A DNA stretch of 64,000 bases from contig MU839106.1 in the NCBI GenBank assembly GCA_030685235.1, positions 372,001-436,000 of the forward strand. Direction: 5' to 3'. Shown here piece by piece: positions 11,354-24,399 of the stretch; within the stretch, counting starts at the first letter, position 1; every line of letters begins with the position of its first letter. Origin of the DNA: Copromyces sp. CBS 386.78 (taxonomy: Eukaryota > Ascomycota > Sordariomycetes > Sordariales > Sordariaceae). Both the position numbers and the translations under genes were made by a program. The notes beneath the pieces are model-generated. The model was not told the origin of the DNA and searched no databases. It saw only the letters and a program-made list of their open reading frames with translations.

Positions 11354-14109
11354 GTAGGGGTTGAGCGATAGTCTAGCTATATAGAGTTTGTAAGCAGATT
11401 AGGGTTTATATATTTCCGGACATTTAATTAATTAAATAGCATTATTCCCTATAAAAGTATATTAAAGTCAAAATTTCCAACTATTACTTTCAGCGGTCAG
11501 ATATTTATATTATAAGTAATCGCTGGAAATTTTAATTTTAAATACGTCTTTCGGTAATTAGATTTCTACGTACGGACTAGTTTATTATAAGTATTAGAAG
11601 TAATTGCCGGAACTTATACCTTAATAATAATTTATAGCGAGCGATCTACGGCCTTACGCTAAAACTCCCTAAATAACTAAAATAAACTACCGTTCGCAGT
11701 AAAATTGAAGTTATTGCGAAATCGCATAATATAATTAAAATTGTACAATAGAACTAAAATAGTACAATATATTTCAATATTTGCACATAAAAATAAATAA
11801 AACATTTAGATAATTTATTCTTTTCTTTATTTAAAATAATTATAATAATATAATATAAATAAAGTAAGTACGTAGAATTTGTAGAAGATCTACTAGGTAG
11901 GCTGGCTACCCCTATATTAAGGTAAATATTTAAAAATAATTAGTATAATAATGGGTAAGACGTTCTATAGCTAATTTAGTAGGGCTACGATAACCGGGCG
12001 TATTATTATTAGATATATTAATATTATAAATATTAATATCGTCTTCGTATATAGGGAGGTAGGCACGTTTGGAAATAAGAAAACGGCTACGAATATAACG
12101 ATTAAATATATTGTTTAATATATTTATATTTGACTATAAGATATTATTACGGCGATTGCTATAATAATTAAATATATTATAACGAAGTATAGTAATACTG
12201 CTTCGGCTATTACGACTACTACGGCGGCGAACTATACTACTACTACTACTACTTCTACTACCGCGACCTAACGGAATATTAAAGATATTACTAATATTGT
12301 TAATAATAGTAAATGCCTGGCGTAATACGGATTTTATTATATATACTAATTTTAATTAAGTATCGTTAGGCGTAGCGACGAATAAGTTAATATATTAAAT
12401 TTAAGTTAACTGTAAGCTAATTCGAATTAATATCGTATATATAAGAATATTAATCGAAGTAGAGCGTACTATCGAAATAATAATTGTAGTAATAAAATTA
12501 AGTATTAATATTTTTATTTTTAAAGACGGCGTCGACTTCTTTAGTTTTAAAGTAGGCGTTAATATTTTAGATTTTAAAGTAAGAGTGGATATTTTATTTC
12601 GAAGGATATATATTATAAGTATAGGTATTAGGGTTAATTTAAATATTTTTATACGAATTTTTAGTATTTTCAACGTTAAAGGTTCTTATAATTACGACGG
12701 TTTAATTAGGCTAATAAAATAATATATTAATTTTTATTATTTTAATAATAATAATTATATAAGTTTAATTAGGCTAAAAGGGTACGGGTTAGGATAATAT
12801 ACTAATTACTATTACTTTAATAACGATAATATTAATATATTTAATATAATTTAATTTACGCTCTATTTTTAAGAGAAATAATACGAAGATTATAAACCTT
12901 CTTATAATTATTCTTCGATTAATAATAATGTAGTCTTAATTTCTATAGCCTCTTTCTCTATATAAAAACGCTCTTCCTCTTTAATAACCTCTTTTACTTT
13001 ATCCTTTTATTTTTATTCGAATGTATATTTCAATTTATTATATATAAACCGCAAATATTCCTTTTTTTCGGCCTATATTAATAATAAATAGTATACCACC
13101 GTATTTAAACGTTCTTTAACATTTTCGAATATACGTTAATATCGCTCAAATATATTTAATTATAAATAATGTAACCGTTTAATATAGAATTCTTCGTACT
13201 ATTCTCATATTCTGGCTAGTTAAATTATTACTATATTTAATTCTATACTTAATTCTATACTTAGCTCTAGCTTAATAAAAGAGGTAACTTCCGGCTAAAT
13301 AAATTATTTAATAATAACTTTTTCGATTACTAGCTCGTCCGAATCCGAATCCGAATTATTAAAAACCGATAATTCGGCCGCTATTACTAATTATAGCGCT
13401 AATTATAGCGCTAATTATAACGTTAGCTATAATTTTAGAAATAGGTTTAAAGATAGGTTTAAGGATGGGTCTAAGGAGCTTTGTAATTTGTAAAAGATTT
13501 TAAATAGCATTTATCGCCTATCGCTAAATATCCTTACCTTAAATATAAATATAGTAGTAATTTCGTTAAAATATATATATAATTATTCCTAATTAATTAT
13601 ATCCTATTTCTACTATAGTAATTCTTTAATACGTAAAAACTCCTATTGTATATTATTAAATATAGTCTTTTATAGGGGTATTGTAGGTTCGATCGTTTAA
13701 AGGGGTAATTTAAAAAATTTATTAAGTATATTGGTCGGTATACCCCTTATTCGTCGTACTGTATTTATTAAACCTTATATTTGTAATTCGAAGTTTTCTT
13801 TAGTTTAACCCTTCTGTTAGGATTTTATATAGTTTATAAATCTATTAATTTCTTCTATTCTACCCTAGTCGATAAAGAATTCGCGTATCCTCTTAATTTT
13901 AATTTCTAAAATAGGGTTATACTTTAAAAATATAGTACGGATTATAAGCGAGGTTGATAATTTTATAATTATTAATAGTAGTACTAGCTCGGACTTTGGG
14001 TCGGGCGAAGGTAATTCGAATAAGGGGCGTAAAAAGTCCTACGAATTCTATTCTATTAATTTATATATTTGGTAAATAGGTTAGGATATAAGAAATATAC
14101 AAATTATTT

Positions 14110-14175
14110 AGGTATAGGCTCTTTGGGGGAAGGCTTTTTAGGGGAGGGCTCTTTGGGGGAAGGCTCTTTAGAAGT
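14110..14175 (+). repeat. Imperfect direct repeats inside the RIP-destroyed element
   Basis: An 18-bp unit, GGCTCTTTGGGGGAAGGC, occurs twice, separated by a related TTTTTAGGGGAG unit. It is relatively G-rich for its surroundings and could be a remnant of a coding tandem repeat. Confidence 0.5.
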
Positions 14176-16969
14176 ATAAATACGCAGAGATTTAATAGGG
14201 GTACCCTTACGTATAGATTCGAATAATGCCTCTTATATAGTTTGTCGCTATTTTAGGCTTATTTTAGTAAAAGGTATAAATTGGGGTATGGGTATTGGGC
14301 TAACTTTTAGTACTTTCTTTATAGAAGTCGGTAACGGTATTATAGATACAGGCGGTTTAAATACGATTAGGCGGTATAAAATACGGGAATTAGGCTAATT
14401 TTCGGGGTTATAGACGCGAATACGGCTGGCTTAGGTATAATTGGGCGGTATTAAAGTAATAGTATTTGTAATATTAATATTTTTTTAATTGGTAGTTTAG
14501 TAATCAGCTTTAACTTCTATTTTAGTATTTTTATAATATATTTAAGCGGCGGTATATACGACTCCTTTTTTATAATTGGTACGGGATTAAATGCCGATAC
14601 GAATATTGAACCGGCCGTATTAGAGGTTATAAATAATTGCGCCGTAAATTTAGAAAAGTCGGCTAAAACGTTGGTAAATAGCTTACCCTTTGCCTTATAT
14701 TAATTAATATATACTCTAATTGTAAATAATTCGTTTTTACTATATAAATAATTCTTATATATAAATTAATTACGTATTAATTATTTTTAGAACTATTTTT
14801 TTTTCGCTGTTTATTTATATTAAAGGCTGTAGAAGTGCGGGTAGCGGTACCGGGTATAATTGGTTACGTTCGAACGATAGTATTTTACGTTGCGGAGTAC
14901 CTTTAGTAAATATCTTCTTAAGGGTAGCGATAAAGGTATATATTTATAATAGATTTCGAAACTTTTTTAATATAATCTTTTAGGATAATATTAAATAACC
15001 CGATTATAATTCATTATCGGTATTATTTTTATCCGAGTCCGATAATAATAAAATAAATAGGCGCTAGGTTATAATAGTCTTAACGGGTATAATTTTAATA
15101 AGGGATTTATTTAATTTACGCTTACGGCTCGGTATTTCTTCAATAATAGTATTTATAATAAATATTTTAACGGGTAGTAAATTGAATATATTTAGGGGTA
15201 ATAACTTCCTACCGTTATTAATAAAAATATTATTTTTATTAATAATTAGGCCGCTATCGTTACTATTATAGAGGTTAGTATTAAAATCGTTAAACTTCCC
15301 TAATTGAATAAGCTATTCGAAGCCAAGCGCTATACCGGTTAGGATCCTAAATTCTAGGGGTAGTCCAAATTCGAAATCTTTAAGTAATTATATAAACAAT
15401 TATATAGGCGGCTATATAGCGGCTTAGTATATAGCCGGTTATATAACTAAATTATCTTCGTCTAATAATATATTAAGAATAGGAGAATCGCCTATAATTC
15501 TATACTATTACTATAAATTAATTACTGCATTATCTATTATAATTAGCGGGATAGTAATATCATCTTTAAGTAATATAGGTCTTTATTATATAAAAGTATT
15601 AAATTTAATATTGTATATACATTAATTAAGGACTAATAAATAAAATAACTTATTATATTTTTCGTATATAATTATTAAAATCTTCTAGTCTCTTCGGAAC
15701 TTCTACTTAATATATCGATTATTAATACTATTATTATAAATTCGCTCAAGGATATAAACTTCTATAATTATTATAAAAAGGGTAATATAAATAATTTATA
15801 AATAAAAGAACCGCTTTCCTTTATAATTATTGAATTTAATTTCCTAATTTAAAATTAGTATAATTAGCGTAAATAATATATAGAAAATAGTCGAATTAAA
15901 TTTACTATATACTTACGCTCTAATATAATCGATATCCTTTTAATAAAATAGGCTATTAAGGAGGTTCTGATCGGTATACTTCTTATTAAATTAAAATTGG
16001 TTAAAGAAATCGCAGCCCTATTTAATAATTTAATAATAGAATTAATAATATAAAATCTCGTTTTAAAACCGGTTAAATATTTTATAAGTATAAATATATA
16101 AGATTTCGAAAGTTTTACTCTATATTTCGATACTTAGATAGGATTCTAGTACTACCCTACCGGTAAGCTTATTATAACAATACGTAAAAATAATTTTTCG
16201 TTATAATATATTAACGGTATTTTTAAATCGTTTAATATCTACCTCTATCCTATAAATAGGGTCCGGGATCTAATTATAATTAAACTTAAATTTATAGGAG
16301 AATAAGCCGCAAATAATATAACGGTAAATATTAAAAAAAATAGTAAACTAGATTTATTATAATTTAATTACGTATATTTTCTCGGCCTTACTCTTTAAAA
16401 CGGCGCCGCTTTTAATAATACGGCGAAACGCAATAAATATCTCGAAATCCCACTCCTAATCTAAATAAAGTATAACAGGTCGATAGGGTTAAAATTCTTA
16501 TACTTACTCTTATATCGGCTCTTCTACCTATTCGTCTATTTACTTTTACACTTCGGCTTAAAACAACTAGAATTAATCCGCTTATAAAGATATAAATTTA
16601 GTAATTTAATTTAATATAATAATATTTCGATAGGTATTTATTTACTAACGTAATTACGTTACGACGCTAATACGAAGCTTTAACTATATTTATTATCGTA
16701 TACGGTAATAAAAGGGGGTTGTCTTCGTATTCGTCCGCTATAGTAATTAAAAGATACTACGACGAGAAATCTTATTTCTATAATACGTTAATTAATATTC
16801 GTTAATAAATATAGCGGGTTAATATTGGGGGAATATTAGTCGTAATTAGGAAAAAACCGCGGTAACGTAAATATTTATATATATTAACTAGCGGGGTAAA
16901 GGGTTATTATAATAAATAGTCTTTTTACTTAAAGGTATAAATATAGTACAATAATATAGTAAATAGTAG

Positions 16970-17030
16970 GTAATTAGCGACCTCTAGTAAATAATAGAGG
17001 TAGCCGGCGACCTCTAGTAAATAGGAATAT
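16970..17030 (+). repeat. Direct repeat GCGACCTCTAGTAAATA inside the element
   Basis: The 17-bp unit occurs twice about 30 bp apart, with AATAGAGGTAGCCG between the copies. It may be a remnant of a local duplication that predates RIP. Confidence 0.45.
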
Positions 17031-17312
17031 ATTAACTAACGTTTAATCTAATATATATAAATATAAACTATAGGGAGGCAGGAATATAAATATCCCGGCT
17101 CAATCTTTTAAAGCTTATACGATAGATAATAAAACTATTTCTAAAGTATTAATAATAGCGATAACTATATCAGTATTTTTGCTTTCTTATTCGTTAATTT
17201 CCGTTTATTAATTGTCCTAGGCAATATTATTAATAATTATAGGTAAGCGAGCTAGGATGCTGGCCGGTACTAAAAAGGAATGATTTAATATATAGGCCGC
17301 CTAATATTAAAA

Positions 17313-17366
17313 CGAAATTGGCGACGAAATTGGCGACGAAATTAGTAACGAAATTAGCGACGAAGC
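17313..17366 (+). repeat. Four tandem 12-bp units inside the element
   Basis: GAAATTGGCGAC is repeated four times with a few changes. In one frame it encodes an acidic Gly-Asp-Glu-Ile type repeat. About 50 bp further on the plus strand again reads as a strongly acidic stretch (ADEDAEED), suggesting the remains of a plus-strand element protein upstream of the transposase. Confidence 0.5.
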
Positions 17367-19269
17367 TATATCCGTTATCTACGTATTAATTTTAATATAA
17401 AATAATAATATTATAATAGGCGACGCGAACAATGCGGACGAAGACGCGGAGGAGGATATACGTAACCCTGGAGAAAGTAGCGATTTTAAATATATTAATA
17501 ATTTGCGCTTATTTAACCTAAATCTCAGTTTACTTAAGTAGGGTTCTAATTTATTTTTTAATCCTAATAATAACGAAGGTTAGTTTTAGCGTTATAATAT
17601 TGGTTATAATAATATATTAATATGTATTATAATAATTATCAATATTGATAATCTTTATAAAAGAAATAATATTAACGGTATTATAACGTAAATTGGTATA
17701 TTTAATACTAGTCTAAATATCGATAACGTATTCGGTATTAGCGATTACGAAGATTATATTTAGGTTATACTAGAAGAATTTGTACTATTCGCTCTAGAAT
17801 TAGAAGACGAAAACGATATTAGTAATTAAATTACCGTTAAAGATAATATTATCCTACAATACCCTATTCGATTAAATAATAAAGACGATCCTTCTATATT
17901 ATTCGTTACGTATTAAAATAAATTTATCTAAATATTTATATTCGAAAAGGCGTTAGCGACTTTTATTTATTTGAAGGGTTTTAATTATAATAATTAGAAT
18001 ATATTACAAGAAATCCTAAAAATAATTTAAAATAATAATAGTAATATATTTTAATCGATTTAAATATTACTGCGATAACTGGTAATTTTAATAAATAGGA
18101 TACGGGACCATTTATTAATAATAAATATATAAAAGGTTTAAATTCTAATAAATCCAATTAAAATACCCTCCTTACCGTTTAATTTAAAAGAGGATATATG
18201 GCGGAAATTCGAAGTAATAAGGGTTAAAGAGGAGGTAGTAAAAGTAACGAAGAAGGTAATTCGAATTATTAATATTATTATATAATAAAGAGATAAAACT
18301 AGCGAAGAAGTAAAGGAAGCTATAAAGTAAGTAGAACGATTATAGGTTCGAACCGAAAGAATAAAGAAGAAGTAAGAAGAAAAAAATCCGGTAAATATAA
18401 ATATAAACGTTAATATACTGCTATTTATATAATTGTTAACGTTTTTCGACCCTATTTTAATATTTAAGAATTTAATTACTTTAAATATTAGGATATAGGC
18501 CTATTTAAAGTTAGAATATTTTATAAATATATTAAGTAAATTTTTCGAAATTTATACGTAGTTATCGTGTATACGTATAATAAATAAGTATTATATTTAT
18601 ATAATCTTACTTTTAGAAGGTAGGGGCACCGAAAAAGGCCTCGTTATTTTCCTATCCGATTAAGTATATTATTATTATATGAAGGACGATTATTAATTAT
18701 TAATATATAAAATAGATTATAAAGATTTAAATAATTCTACTATCCTTGTACGAAGCTTTTATATTGGACGGGTATATAGTATTAGATTTAATGACCGTAA
18801 TTAACTATATACAAATAATTGGGAGGAATTATATTTATAAATATAGGAAGCTTACTAATATAATATTAAGCAAGCGGATATTAGCCTTTTAAAAGAGTTT
18901 ATACTATTATAAGAAATAAAGGAATTAATTTTTACAGCTATATTAATATATATCCCCGAATCTATAATATATATATAAATACCGGGCAACGTATATATTA
19001 ATCGATATTTTAATAAGGACTACGAAGATTCGGTTATATAATTAAATAAGCCGATTCTCTTCCCGAAATATAATACTCCTATATTTCGTCGTCCTTAAGA
19101 TTTAGAATAATAATATTATATAGTACGGCGTATAATTAATAAATATAAAGACGTAAATTTTATACCAATATACTATACCTACCCTATTCGGGTAGAGATA
19201 GAGTTCGAATATTTCGGTAGGGAAACTTTCTCCTAGAAATAGGATAAAAATAATTTAAATATCGAGCTA

Positions 19270-20700
19270 AGTATACCCCGTATTATTTTATTCTTACGTA
19301 TCGATTTCATCGATAGCTTTATTATTTTCTACAATTTATATCGTACGTTAATAGGTTTTTATTTTTATTTTACCAATTTAAAATAATACGAGCGCCGTCG
19401 GCTAGGTAATATATTCCCGCTAGTACTTAGCCTATATATATTAAATTTCACTAATATTATTAAAGGATTAAAAAAGATAATAAATAATCTAAATACCAAT
19501 ATAATAACCAATATATATAATAAATAAGTCCGGTTATACGCCTTCCCACTTTACTATATCGGCGATATACTATAATAAACCGAAAATAGCAGATTTAAAA
19601 GTCTTCGAACGAATAAATTTTATTATTATTACTATACGTATACCGGGCAAAAAATAATAAATACAAATATATAAATTAGTTTCAATATTATTATATATAA
19701 TCGATATTATATATAAACCTTTAAAATATAATAAATAATAGCGGGCAATATTTAAAAAACCAATAAACGTAGTAAATATAGTACCTAATAAGGAATTAAC
19801 GAACTATACCCCACCCTAACTATAATATCCCCTACCCTAAATTTAATCTTTATTCGGCCTATCGACGTAATATATTTAGAATTTAATAGCCTTATTAACC
19901 TAATATATTTCTTACTTCGTAACGGAATCCTCAATATAAATAATTAATTAAAATATACTTTACGGCTCCGTTACTAGCTATACCCCTTTAAATATAAACG
20001 ACTATAATTACTAATTTACTATTTTATTAATTATAAAATATTATATTATAATTAATAAATTATTTCCATACCTACTTTAATATTATATTAGTTTATAAAG
20101 GACTATATATAAAAAGGGTTTTATAATTAAATAGAGGTAAATAATAAGGACCCTATCCAAATTATTATTATAACCCTAGCTATAATAGTAAAAAGCTATA
20201 CAATTTTAATAAGAAAGATTATTTTAAAGGTAAATGGGAATAATATAAAGTATATTATTAAACAAATATAATATTTATTCAACTAATTATATTTATATAT
20301 ATCCGTCGCCAAAGGGGGTTCTAACAAATTAACGGTAATTGGTTCGCCCGCACTAAACGTACTAGATAATATAGAAGTCGTCGATATAAATACGCTAGAG
20401 AATATTAAATCTAAAAAGTTACTATATTATATAAATATAATACTACGCCTAAATATCTATATTATAATCTACTTCCTAGCGGTTATAGAGGAATATAATA
20501 TCCCGCTCAATTGTAATACTTTATTAGGCGAAAATATATATTAGTAAATTAGCCTAATTAAATTCTTTAGAGCTCTATAATAGTAAAGGTATATATAAAT
20601 AATACGTAACCTATACTAGCGGGAATATAAGGGTAATTAAAATCCGGTAATACTACGAAGCGAATAACGAAAATTTATATTCTATTCCTATATCCTATCC
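19270..20700 (+). pseudogene. RIP-riddled tnp2-type transposase remnant
   Basis: Reading through stops reveals ordered blocks. First RIDFIDSF with YNLYRTLIGFY and a following ERRRLGNIFPL (about 19300-19430). Then FPLYYIGDIL, two stops, TENSRFKS and a run of five Tyr (about 19548-19640). The two stops are TAA TAA, which RIP makes from CAA CAA. The Tyr run is what RIP makes from a Cys-rich GCRxC segment. Then KRL-stop-LLIYYF (about 19985-20020), a VIEEYNIPLNCNTLLGE block (about 20480-20540) and a trailing helix. The order and the GD-x-x-QQ-x-N-SGFKS / GCRxC pattern match fungal tnp2-family (CMC/EnSpm or Plavaka/KDZ-like) DDE transposases as I recall them. The assignment to a superfamily is inference. 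Confidence 0.55.
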
Positions 20701-23333
20701 CATTCCCTACTTTAATTTAAATAGTTAACGTATAAATTAATAAATATTTTAAAAAGCGAATATACGAAACGAATTATTCGAATATTAAAAAAATATTATT
20801 AATAAAAATCAATTTCCAAAAGACGGTCCGTATAGTATTAGGTAACGTATATAAAGAATAAAATCCCGACTTAATAGCGGAAATATAAGTATTCGCCGAA
20901 AAGTACTTAACTTTATTCAATTAAATATTATTACGTACAGACTACGAGGCCGGGGAAAAGGATAATAATAATTGAAAGGCCTTAATATTATTAACTACTT
21001 ATATTTAGGATATAAATTAATCGGCAGACGAAGACCACTTATTATTAGCAATTATTAATTAATTCCCCGATAATACTATTTTACCCTATTATACTATTAA
21101 TAGAAGTTAATAATTATTTTTATTAAATTAAGGCAATATTATAATACTTATTTAGTAGAATTTTATTCAATATATATATTAGTATAATTATAATAAACTG
21201 CTATTCTACCCGACAATTATAAAGGACCGGGCTATCTAATAGTATTATAAATTTAAATTTATAAATAGGTACGTATATTTAATCGAATAATCTACCCGCT
21301 CTCTACCTAATAGTATTTCTATATCGGGTAATATAAAGTATTTATATTAAAAAGTAGTAATTATACTAATAATAAAGCCGAAATTATAGTATTTCAATAT
21401 TTATTATCGAATTGACTGCTTAATTGATCGATTTTCATTAATTAAATCATTATATTCGAAAGAGCATTCAATTCTGCATATATATAGCCTATCTCGATAT
21501 TAGCGTATATATGCGCTATATAGCACCGATACCTTGAAAACGTAGTATTCCGAAGCCCGATTTCCATATATAAAATACCCTAAAATTAGCGCCCTAAAAT
21601 TTTATTACCGTATTTTAACGCGTATTACCGCTATTGGCAAACTTCTAGCTAATTTATTAATAACGACGGCTATTATTTATATTATTTTATTGAATTAATA
21701 GCGTATATAGTATATAATATAGTATTAATAGCCGAAAATAAAGTATTTTATATCTCTTTTATTTATTTTACCTACTATAATATCGCTATATAGGATTAAT
21801 ATATAATATATTAACGTTAAAGTATATTGAATTGAATAATATATTTTCCCTATTAGTATATTAATATATCAGATTATATTAAGGCTTCTTATAATCGTTT
21901 TATATTTAAATATAGTAATTATATTTAATATTTTACTTATATAAAGAAGGTTAAATTTGCTTGTATCGATTATATCCTATTAATAAATAACTTTAATAAT
22001 TATAACTATAATAAAAGGTATATTTTCATCGTTATTATACGTATTAAACGGACTAGAATATAATACCTACTTTTCAACCTAAAAATTATAAAGGAAACTA
22101 ATGAATTTTTAATTATTGGAATAACGGTAATTTGCCCGGTATACTTATATATAGTATAAGTAGATAGAGTAGGCCTTATATAAGTAGATTAGGACGTTTA
22201 TACCTTCTAATTAATATTTGGCGATAAAAATCGATATTAGTTTTATACGTAAATTTAATAATTATAAATTTGTAATGACTTATAGATTTAATAATAAAAT
22301 AATACATAATAAGTATTATAACCGGTATTCTTCTCTATAAATTATTTTAATTTATATTATCCTATATTAATATTTAATTAATTTGTAATTATATATATCC
22401 TATATAGTAGCCTATATCGATTTTTAATTATATTTTTCTAATAATATAATTATAATATAGTAATATCCGAACTTTTATACTATTACGCTATAAATAACGG
22501 TGAATACTTTAACCGAAGTAGAGATATAGAAATTAACGTACTAGAAATATACTAATTTATTAGGCCTATAGAATTGAAGGTATATATATTATACGTACGT
22601 ATACCAGAAGTCTTCTATCCTATCTCTTTACTTATATAATATTACCCACTAACTAGTACTAGACTATATATCTACGTACCTTTCTACTTCTATTATCCTA
22701 TTTTAAATTGTAATTTCATTATTAATATATATAATAAACCGTATAATTTAAACCCTATATCTACAATTAACAGCTTGATAATTATTTACTACGTATACCG
22801 TTTAAAATACCGGTACTTAATTGAAATATTAATAATCTTAATATTTATAGCGTAAATACGCCGATTCGAGTGGGATAATATAAACGAATTAAATGGCGCC
22901 GTACGATAGATCTACTATAATAAATAAATTATTTTTTATATATTTTCTTTCTTCTCTTAATATAATATTTAATTATATTCTTTTTATTTTTCTTATTATA
23001 TATAATTATTTTAATTATTGATTTCTATAGCGATAAATTCAAATATATTATATACTACGTATATTACTGCGCTTTTCGACTTATAATTAGATATTATATA
23101 TAAAGTATATATATAATCGTAATAATTTTAATTATATCTATATTATACAATTATACGGGCGGGCATTCAATCCGGTATACGGTATACGGTATATAGTAAG
23201 CGACTTGCGACCGTACGTCAGTATAGGCATTTAATCTAGTATATAGCGTGTAGCCGTATAGCCGTATAGCCGTGCTAGAATAGGGGCGTACCTAACCGCT
23301 AGCGTAGTCCGTATATAGATTAAGGTGCAGAGC

Positions 23334-23530
23334 GGGATTGGGGTCGCGGATTGGGGTCGCGGATTAGGGTTGCGGATTGGGGTACGGGGCGGGATTAGGG
23401 TCGCAGGATTAGGGTGCGGAGCGGGATTAGGATCGCGGATTAGAGTCGCAGAATTAGGGTACAAAGCAGGATTAGGGTCGTAAATTAGGGTCGCAGAATA
23501 GGGCCGCGGATTAGGGTACGGTACGGGTTC
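23334..23530 (+). repeat. G-rich minisatellite with telomere-like TTAGGG units
   Basis: About 15 degenerate copies of a 12-14 bp unit of the form GGATTAGGGTCGC lie about 300 bp inside the right end of the transposon. The block is GC-rich, standing out from the AT-rich surroundings. It contains many TTAGGG hexamers, the fungal telomere motif, interleaved with TCGCGG. It probably represents a subterminal repeat array of the element. The long minus-strand frame across it is an artefact of the repeat. Confidence 0.75.
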
Positions 23531-23817
23531 GGGATTCGGAGTTAAGATAGAATATAAATTACTAGATAAAATATTATTATTATAGTACCGGCTATTGGTA
23601 TAGTCTGTATACGCTTACAATCCTAATTACTACGCAATTTTAGGCCGGGAACTTATAGCGGGCCGCTCTAACGTATACTTTAATATATACTTTAGCACAT
23701 TTACCGGATAAAAGGATCTAACCAATCAAATATTGAGAAATCTATAAACCGTAGTCGATATATAAACTCTATACTAACTACCTTCGCTTTAATACGTCCC
23801 AGCTCTAGACACCCACT

Positions 23818-23856
23818 GTAAAGCCTATGCAACCTCCCTATATTCCCGCTTCGGTA
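23818..23856 (-). repeat. Right terminal inverted repeat of the 12.5-kb element
   Basis: On the minus strand it reads TACCGAAGCGGG to TAGGCTTTAC, the partner of 11315-11353. AA9 coding sequence resumes six bases beyond it. Confidence 0.85.
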
Positions 23857-23859
23857 CAG

Positions 23860-24399
23860 TACGTCCTTCGCCACGAGATCATGGCGCTCCATGGCGCCGG
23901 GTCCGCCAACGGCGCCCAGGCGTATCCCCAGTGCTTCAACCTCAAGGTCACCGGCTCGGGCAATAACTTGCCTAGCGGCGGCGTCCCGGGTACTCAGCAG
24001 CTTTATACCGCTACTGATGCGGGGATTTTGTTCAATATCTACCAGAATGATTTCACTTATCCCGTTCCTGGCCCGGCGCTGATTGCGGGAGCTGTGAGCT
24101 CCATCCAGCAGAGCAGCGCCGCGGCTACGGCTACCGCGAGCGCCACGACGACTGTGCCCGGTGCGACTGGTGGTGGTGGTAGCCCTGTTACTACTACCAA
24201 GGCGACGACTACCCTGGTTAGCAGCACCAAGGCTACTACTTCTTCGGCTGCGCAGGCTACTACTACTGCTGCTCCTGCGACTGGCGGTACTCAGACCAAG
24301 TATGGACAGTGCGGTGGTAATGGGTGGACTGGTCCTACTGTCTGTGTTGGTGGAAGCACTTGCACCAAGGTTAATGATTGGTATAGCCAGTGCCTCTAG
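23860..24399 (+). pseudogene. AA9 lytic polysaccharide monooxygenase with CBM1, 3' half of the broken gene
   Basis: Picks up exactly where the 5' half ends: [14 protein letters not shown], then [14 protein letters not shown], which holds the axial Tyr of the copper site and a conserved Cys. It continues with PGTQQLY and the C-terminal catalytic strand GILFNIY. A Thr/Ser/Ala-rich linker of about 65 residues leads to a complete CBM1 cellulose-binding module ([24 protein letters not shown]) and a TAG stop at 24397-24399. The frame is clean from 23863 to the stop and codon use is GC-rich. There is no ATG suited to independent expression and no signal peptide, so this half is not a gene by itself. 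Confidence 0.93.

Larger units (their letters stand above)
11315..23856. mobile_element. 12.5-kb RIP-destroyed DNA transposon with 39-bp terminal inverted repeats, inserted in the AA9 gene
   Basis: The termini 11315-11353 and 23818-23856 are inverted repeats of each other, 36 of 39 bases identical, both beginning TACCG. They sit exactly where the AA9 reading frame is cut. The interior is overwhelmingly A+T with abundant TpA and no intact long frame, the pattern of heavy RIP. A plus-strand tnp2-type transposase can be read through the stops at about 19270-20700. The target duplication is not clear-cut. A 3-bp TAC (11315-11317 and 23860-23862) fits the gene phase and would suit a CMC/EnSpm element; GGTAATTAC versus GGTACAGTAC is a weaker longer alternative. 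The left 6 kb contains no gene I can read. Alternatives such as an LTR element are disfavoured by the inverted termini. Confidence 0.85.

Noticed and set aside
12401..12673. 90-codon minus-strand frame rich in Ile/Lys/Leu inside the AT-rich block
   Set aside because: Its composition is what any frame in RIP-mutated DNA gives, and it has no domain signal.
23231..23464. 77-codon Pro/Asn-rich minus-strand frame
   Set aside because: It is the translation of the G-rich minisatellite, not a protein gene.
11315..23856. LTR retrotransposon as the AA9 insertion
   Set aside because: The ends are inverted, not direct, repeats, and the readable core resembles tnp2 rather than reverse transcriptase.
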